The notes under the pieces: generated by a model
What the model saw: only the letters and a program-made list of their open reading frames with translations
What the model was told of the DNA's origin: nothing
Database searches by the model: none
Part shown: positions 7,501 through 8,943 of the stretch, piece by piece
How the letters are laid out: each line of letters starts with the position of its first letter
How positions within the stretch are numbered: the stretch's first letter is position 1
Program-made: the position numbers and the translations under genes
NCBI GenBank assembly: GCA_947374505.1
Contig: CANCCE010000107.1
Location: forward strand, 1-8,943
Source: Comamonadaceae bacterium
Lineage (GTDB): Bacteria > Pseudomonadota > Gammaproteobacteria > Burkholderiales > Burkholderiaceae_C
Direction: 5' to 3'
Length of the DNA: 8,943 nt

Positions 7501-8299
7501 CGCCAACAGCACGCATCTCGCGGACTTCTGCGTCTTCAGGATGCAGCTTCAAATACGCATCGAACAAGCCCAGCATCTCTGGTTTTGCCACGTCAAGCCA
7601 GCTCAGCGAGACCTTCCAGCTTTCGGTTGCAAAGCCACTCACAGCGGGATTCAGGGCGACACGCGACAACCGCTCGATGCCATCCACACGGGTCTCTCGC
7701 TTGGGCGCTTCGCCGCGCGCCAGCATGAAGGCCAGGTGCATTTCAATTTGCGGGTCTTTGGGGGATGCCTTCAAAAGGCGCTCCAGGCCGCGACGAGCCT
7801 CTTTCCACCCAGCGTCCGATTGGCCGACGACACGGTAAAACTCGACGCCGATATCCCCTTGCGGCTCTTTGCCCTGCAATGCCGACCGGTACTGCGCGAT
7901 GGCTGGCTCAATCTCCTTCGACTCGAACAGCAGGCGTGCTTTTTCGAGGGCCTTGGGGCCATCGCCAGTGCGCAGATTGATGTCTTGCTCCAACTGCGCC
8001 ACATAGCGACTGTTCGGATCGAGCGCGCGCAGCCGTGCCAGCAAGTCTGCGGCGCTGCGCTTTAAGTTGATCTCAACTTGCGCCAGGCCGTAGAGTGCGC
8101 GCGGCTCTGTGGGGTCCAATTGCGATAGCTTGCCCCAGGCCTCGGCGGCGCGTTCGTTGTTGCCCTTAGCCTGCCAGAACAAGCCTTGTTCAAGCAGCGC
8201 CTTGCTGGCGGTCTCTTGGGTGAATCCGGCCTGACAGCCAAGGCCGAGCAGCAAGCTGAGTGCTAAAGGGTGTTTGCGGGGGAACATGTTGTTTGCCAT
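4541..8299 (-). CDS. bcsC: Cellulose synthase outer-membrane subunit BcsC (TPR scaffold plus beta-barrel)
   Basis: A 1252-residue BcsC/WssE, somewhat longer than E. coli BcsC (1157). It forms the periplasmic scaffold and outer-membrane pore for cellulose export. Layout: basic-hydrophobic signal peptide (residues 8-28); a long alpha-helical TPR array (about 32-825) with repeats such as AWGKLSQLDPTEPRALYGLA, then one starting AESQYQARLKASPNDMDALG, and the GNNERAAEAW pattern; an Ala/Pro-rich linker (about 826-905) containing GGPIWLQPNN; and the BCSC_C barrel domain (about 905-1233), with ELNDLRQTRSPEVLLGAQIR, ELPLELRLPVGDGKLKLQVT, YFSPQQYNALTVPLNW and a last strand LNLRYSF. A Pro-rich tail of about 20 residues follows the last strand. 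The ATG at 8299 has AGGTG 8 nt upstream and lies inside the end of bcsZ; the next in-frame ATG (8287) has no such element. There are no frameshifts across the whole gene. The call is firm. Confidence 0.96.
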   Translation of the reverse strand: MANNMFPRKHPLALSLLLGLGCQAGFTQETASKALLEQGLFWQAKGNNERAAEAWGKLSQLDPTEPRALYGLAQVEINLKRSAADLLARLRALDPNSRYVAQLEQDINLRTGDGPKALEKARLLFESKEIEPAIAQYRSALQGKEPQGDIGVEFYRVVGQSDAGWKEARRGLERLLKASPKDPQIEMHLAFMLARGEAPKRETRVDGIERLSRVALNPAVSGFATESWKVSLSWLDVAKPEMLGLFDAYLKLHPEDAEVREMRAVGVKKLQALAKANEPAPVNPQIAAGLKALEQGDLVLAESQYQARLKASPNDMDALGGLGLVRLKQYRLEESQTLLTRASQQKNGSGWSKALLTVRYLGLVDQGTTAQREGDVARARSLLLQAIKLDSTQSAAELALAALQAEAGEFDAAEKTYRQLLARQSGDADALRGLALVLATADKPDEALKLIERLTPAQLGGVAQMNQLRAALVSGKAKAALRRGQVALAMATLEEAMGVDRDNPWIRWELAQLYQQQGRASEARGLIDGLLASQPDNPIALYASANFAAARGQFRSALATLERIELKDRTQEIAALHKRSWLQYQAAQAASLARQNRKPEALAILAQSESWTDGNRDLVGLLASAYVDAGAPNRGLALLRQQMVRSEPVVAADSLQYAGLLLRTGQDVESAGVLKKLSAGDLSQEEGKSLSELMFLLNLRQVDLLRERGELVAANDKLQPLLTQRPDDVLAKAALARWLAASGDKPGALALARQLAMQYPGQIQVQLGAAQIAVQLKDAELAAKALQVATTLAPENSEVMATAARLYQAQGKSKQAEAFFERAISLQNAAANGIDASATVTLAAADSSAPLNDVGGPIWLQPNNLQATPASPAEYWQQALPKLPAQRASAATFAAAGDAANEPAKPNLNAELNDLRQTRSPEVLLGAQIRQRSGSPGSSQLKVTELPLELRLPVGDGKLKLQVTPVSLDAGAGVKASGVASAIGYKSGGLAIDAGHTPAGFQFKSITGGVKLDGTLDDSGSLTYQVDASSRPVTDSLLSFAGKRDSTTGKTWGGVMASGARLQLAKDMGGYGVVAAIGKQRLAGHEVESNGRTEFGWGSYVDVLRRPEYQFSSGLNFSHLAYQKNQNDFSFGQGGYFSPQQYNALTVPLNWAHRSGRLSYVLQSAVGYQKYSQDASTTGSPLSSSGLAYKLAASAQLQLAPHWLLDAILQSDNSGSGSYHQYRAGLNLRYSFAPTTQPLALPISPYITPFGQ

Positions 8300-8943
8300 T
8301 TCAGTTGCACCTGTCCGTTGGGAAGAAAGTGAAAACGCTTGTCAGTCCAGCCAAGCCCGAACAGGCTCAGCACGTGGTCGTAATAAGGCGGCGGGCCTTT
8401 TAAAAGCTGTTCTGGTGCCAGCGATTGCGTCAACGATTGGCGAGCGCGCGAGGCTTGCTGCGTCATCGCCTGCGTCGATCCGAGCGTCGCCAAATACGGC
8501 AGCACGGCAGCCGAAAAACCAAACGGTCCGTCGCCGCGGCCGACACCGGTTGTCAAGTCGACCGCTTCGGGCGGCAAGGCTTGCGTCTGCAGCGTTGTGT
8601 CCATGCCCCGCAAGGCCTGCAGCAACGGCGTAGACAAGGGGTCGTTGGTGGCGGTCATGCCCGCCCAGAGGTAAATGCGTATCGCGTCGTAACTGCCGAT
8701 GGCGCCTGTCACGGGGTCCACCGCAAACTGTGGCTGATGCTGGGGGTCAGCGCGATAACCTGTCCAATCACCGGTGAATCCTTTTGGACTTGCTGCAGAG
8801 GTCAACTTCAGCGTGTTGGTGGCGACAGCAGCCCAGGGGCCTTGCGGCACCTCCAGTTCAAAACGGCGCAACAGCGGCAGTGGCAGGTAACTGGCGTTCA
8901 AGCGCCAGCTGCCATCGGTCTGCACAAAGCCAAAGGGGCCCGG
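8263..8943 (-). CDS. bcsZ: Cellulase BcsZ (GH8 endo-beta-1,4-glucanase), 5' part missing
   Basis: The C-terminal 226 residues of a GH8 endoglucanase; the frame stays open to the right edge. BcsZ is a periplasmic cellulase that trims nascent cellulose and influences fibre quality. Marks: DGSWRLNASYLPLPLLRRF (matching the SWRFNPSYLP region of E. coli BcsZ), PKGFTGDWTGY, GSYDAIRIYLWAGM, GDGPFGFSAAVLPYL and YYDHVLSLFGLGW near the end. The Asp of GSYDA (8686-8688) matches the segment holding the proposed general base of E. coli BcsZ (Asp243). About 165 N-terminal residues are outside the window, including the signal peptide and the catalytic acid, so integrity cannot be judged fully. The stop TAG lies 37 bp inside bcsC, implying coupled translation. 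The bcsZ-bcsC order agrees with wssD-wssE. The GTG at 8923 is an internal codon, not the start. Confidence 0.93.
   Translation of the reverse strand, partial: PGPFGFVQTDGSWRLNASYLPLPLLRRFELEVPQGPWAAVATNTLKLTSAASPKGFTGDWTGYRADPQHQPQFAVDPVTGAIGSYDAIRIYLWAGMTATNDPLSTPLLQALRGMDTTLQTQALPPEAVDLTTGVGRGDGPFGFSAAVLPYLATLGSTQAMTQQASRARQSLTQSLAPEQLLKGPPPYYDHVLSLFGLGWTDKRFHFLPNGQVQLKWQTTCSPANTL
8308..8312 (-). promoter_or_regulatory. Ribosome binding site of bcsC, inside bcsZ
   Basis: AGGTG, 8 nt before the bcsC ATG at 8299 and within bcsZ coding sequence. It supports the 37-bp overlap start over the ATG at 8287. Confidence 0.45.

Noticed and set aside
7265..8065. Long plus-strand open frame (266 codons) antisense to bcsC
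   Set aside because: It is antisense to the TPR part of bcsC, has no recognisable domain and reflects GC-rich codon bias. Similar plus-strand frames at 6536-7129, 3913-4518 and 2552-3127 are rejected for the same reason.

Overview
The window is one stretch of a bacterial cellulose operon, read entirely on the minus strand (right to left). It combines the cellulose hydrolysis and export genes with a full set of alginate-type O-acetylation genes. In transcription order it holds: the C-terminal part of the GH8 endoglucanase BcsZ (runs off the right edge), the outer-membrane porin BcsC, two tandem related SGNH-hydrolase-fold proteins (WssF-like), an AlgF-like periplasmic protein (WssG), an AlgI-like MBOAT membrane acyltransferase (WssH), and the first 340 residues of an AlgJ/AlgX-like SGNH acetyltransferase (WssI, runs off the left edge). 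The order matches wssD-E-F-G-H-I of the Pseudomonas fluorescens SBW25 acetylated-cellulose operon, except that the wssF position is occupied by two genes.

The genes are packed tightly. bcsZ/bcsC overlap by 37 bp, the second SGNH gene and the algF-like gene overlap as ATGA, and the other gaps are 28, 66, 37 and 12 nt. There is no plus-strand gene, RNA gene, mobile element, CRISPR array or clear terminator, and no gene-free stretch over 300 bases. The longer plus-strand open frames are antisense shadows of the GC-rich minus-strand genes. Promoter and regulatory genes (bcsA, bcsB and the like) would lie beyond the right edge.

Inferred joint role: cellulose made by BcsA/BcsB (outside the window) crosses the periplasm through the BcsC TPR scaffold and leaves through the BcsC barrel, while BcsZ trims glucan. 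The MBOAT protein moves acetyl groups across the inner membrane. The AlgJ-like and AlgF-like proteins, with one or both small SGNH proteins, place or handle acetyl groups on the glucan. GC content near 60 percent, codon use and protein style suggest a betaproteobacterium (Burkholderiales, possibly Comamonadaceae); this is a weak inference.

The least ordinary part is the tandem SGNH pair. The two copies are roughly 55-60 percent identical by hand alignment. They lie in the same reading frame and are separated by a single UGA (context UGA-C), which is followed by a small inverted repeat. Both keep four cysteines at identical positions, yet neither has a conventional signal peptide.
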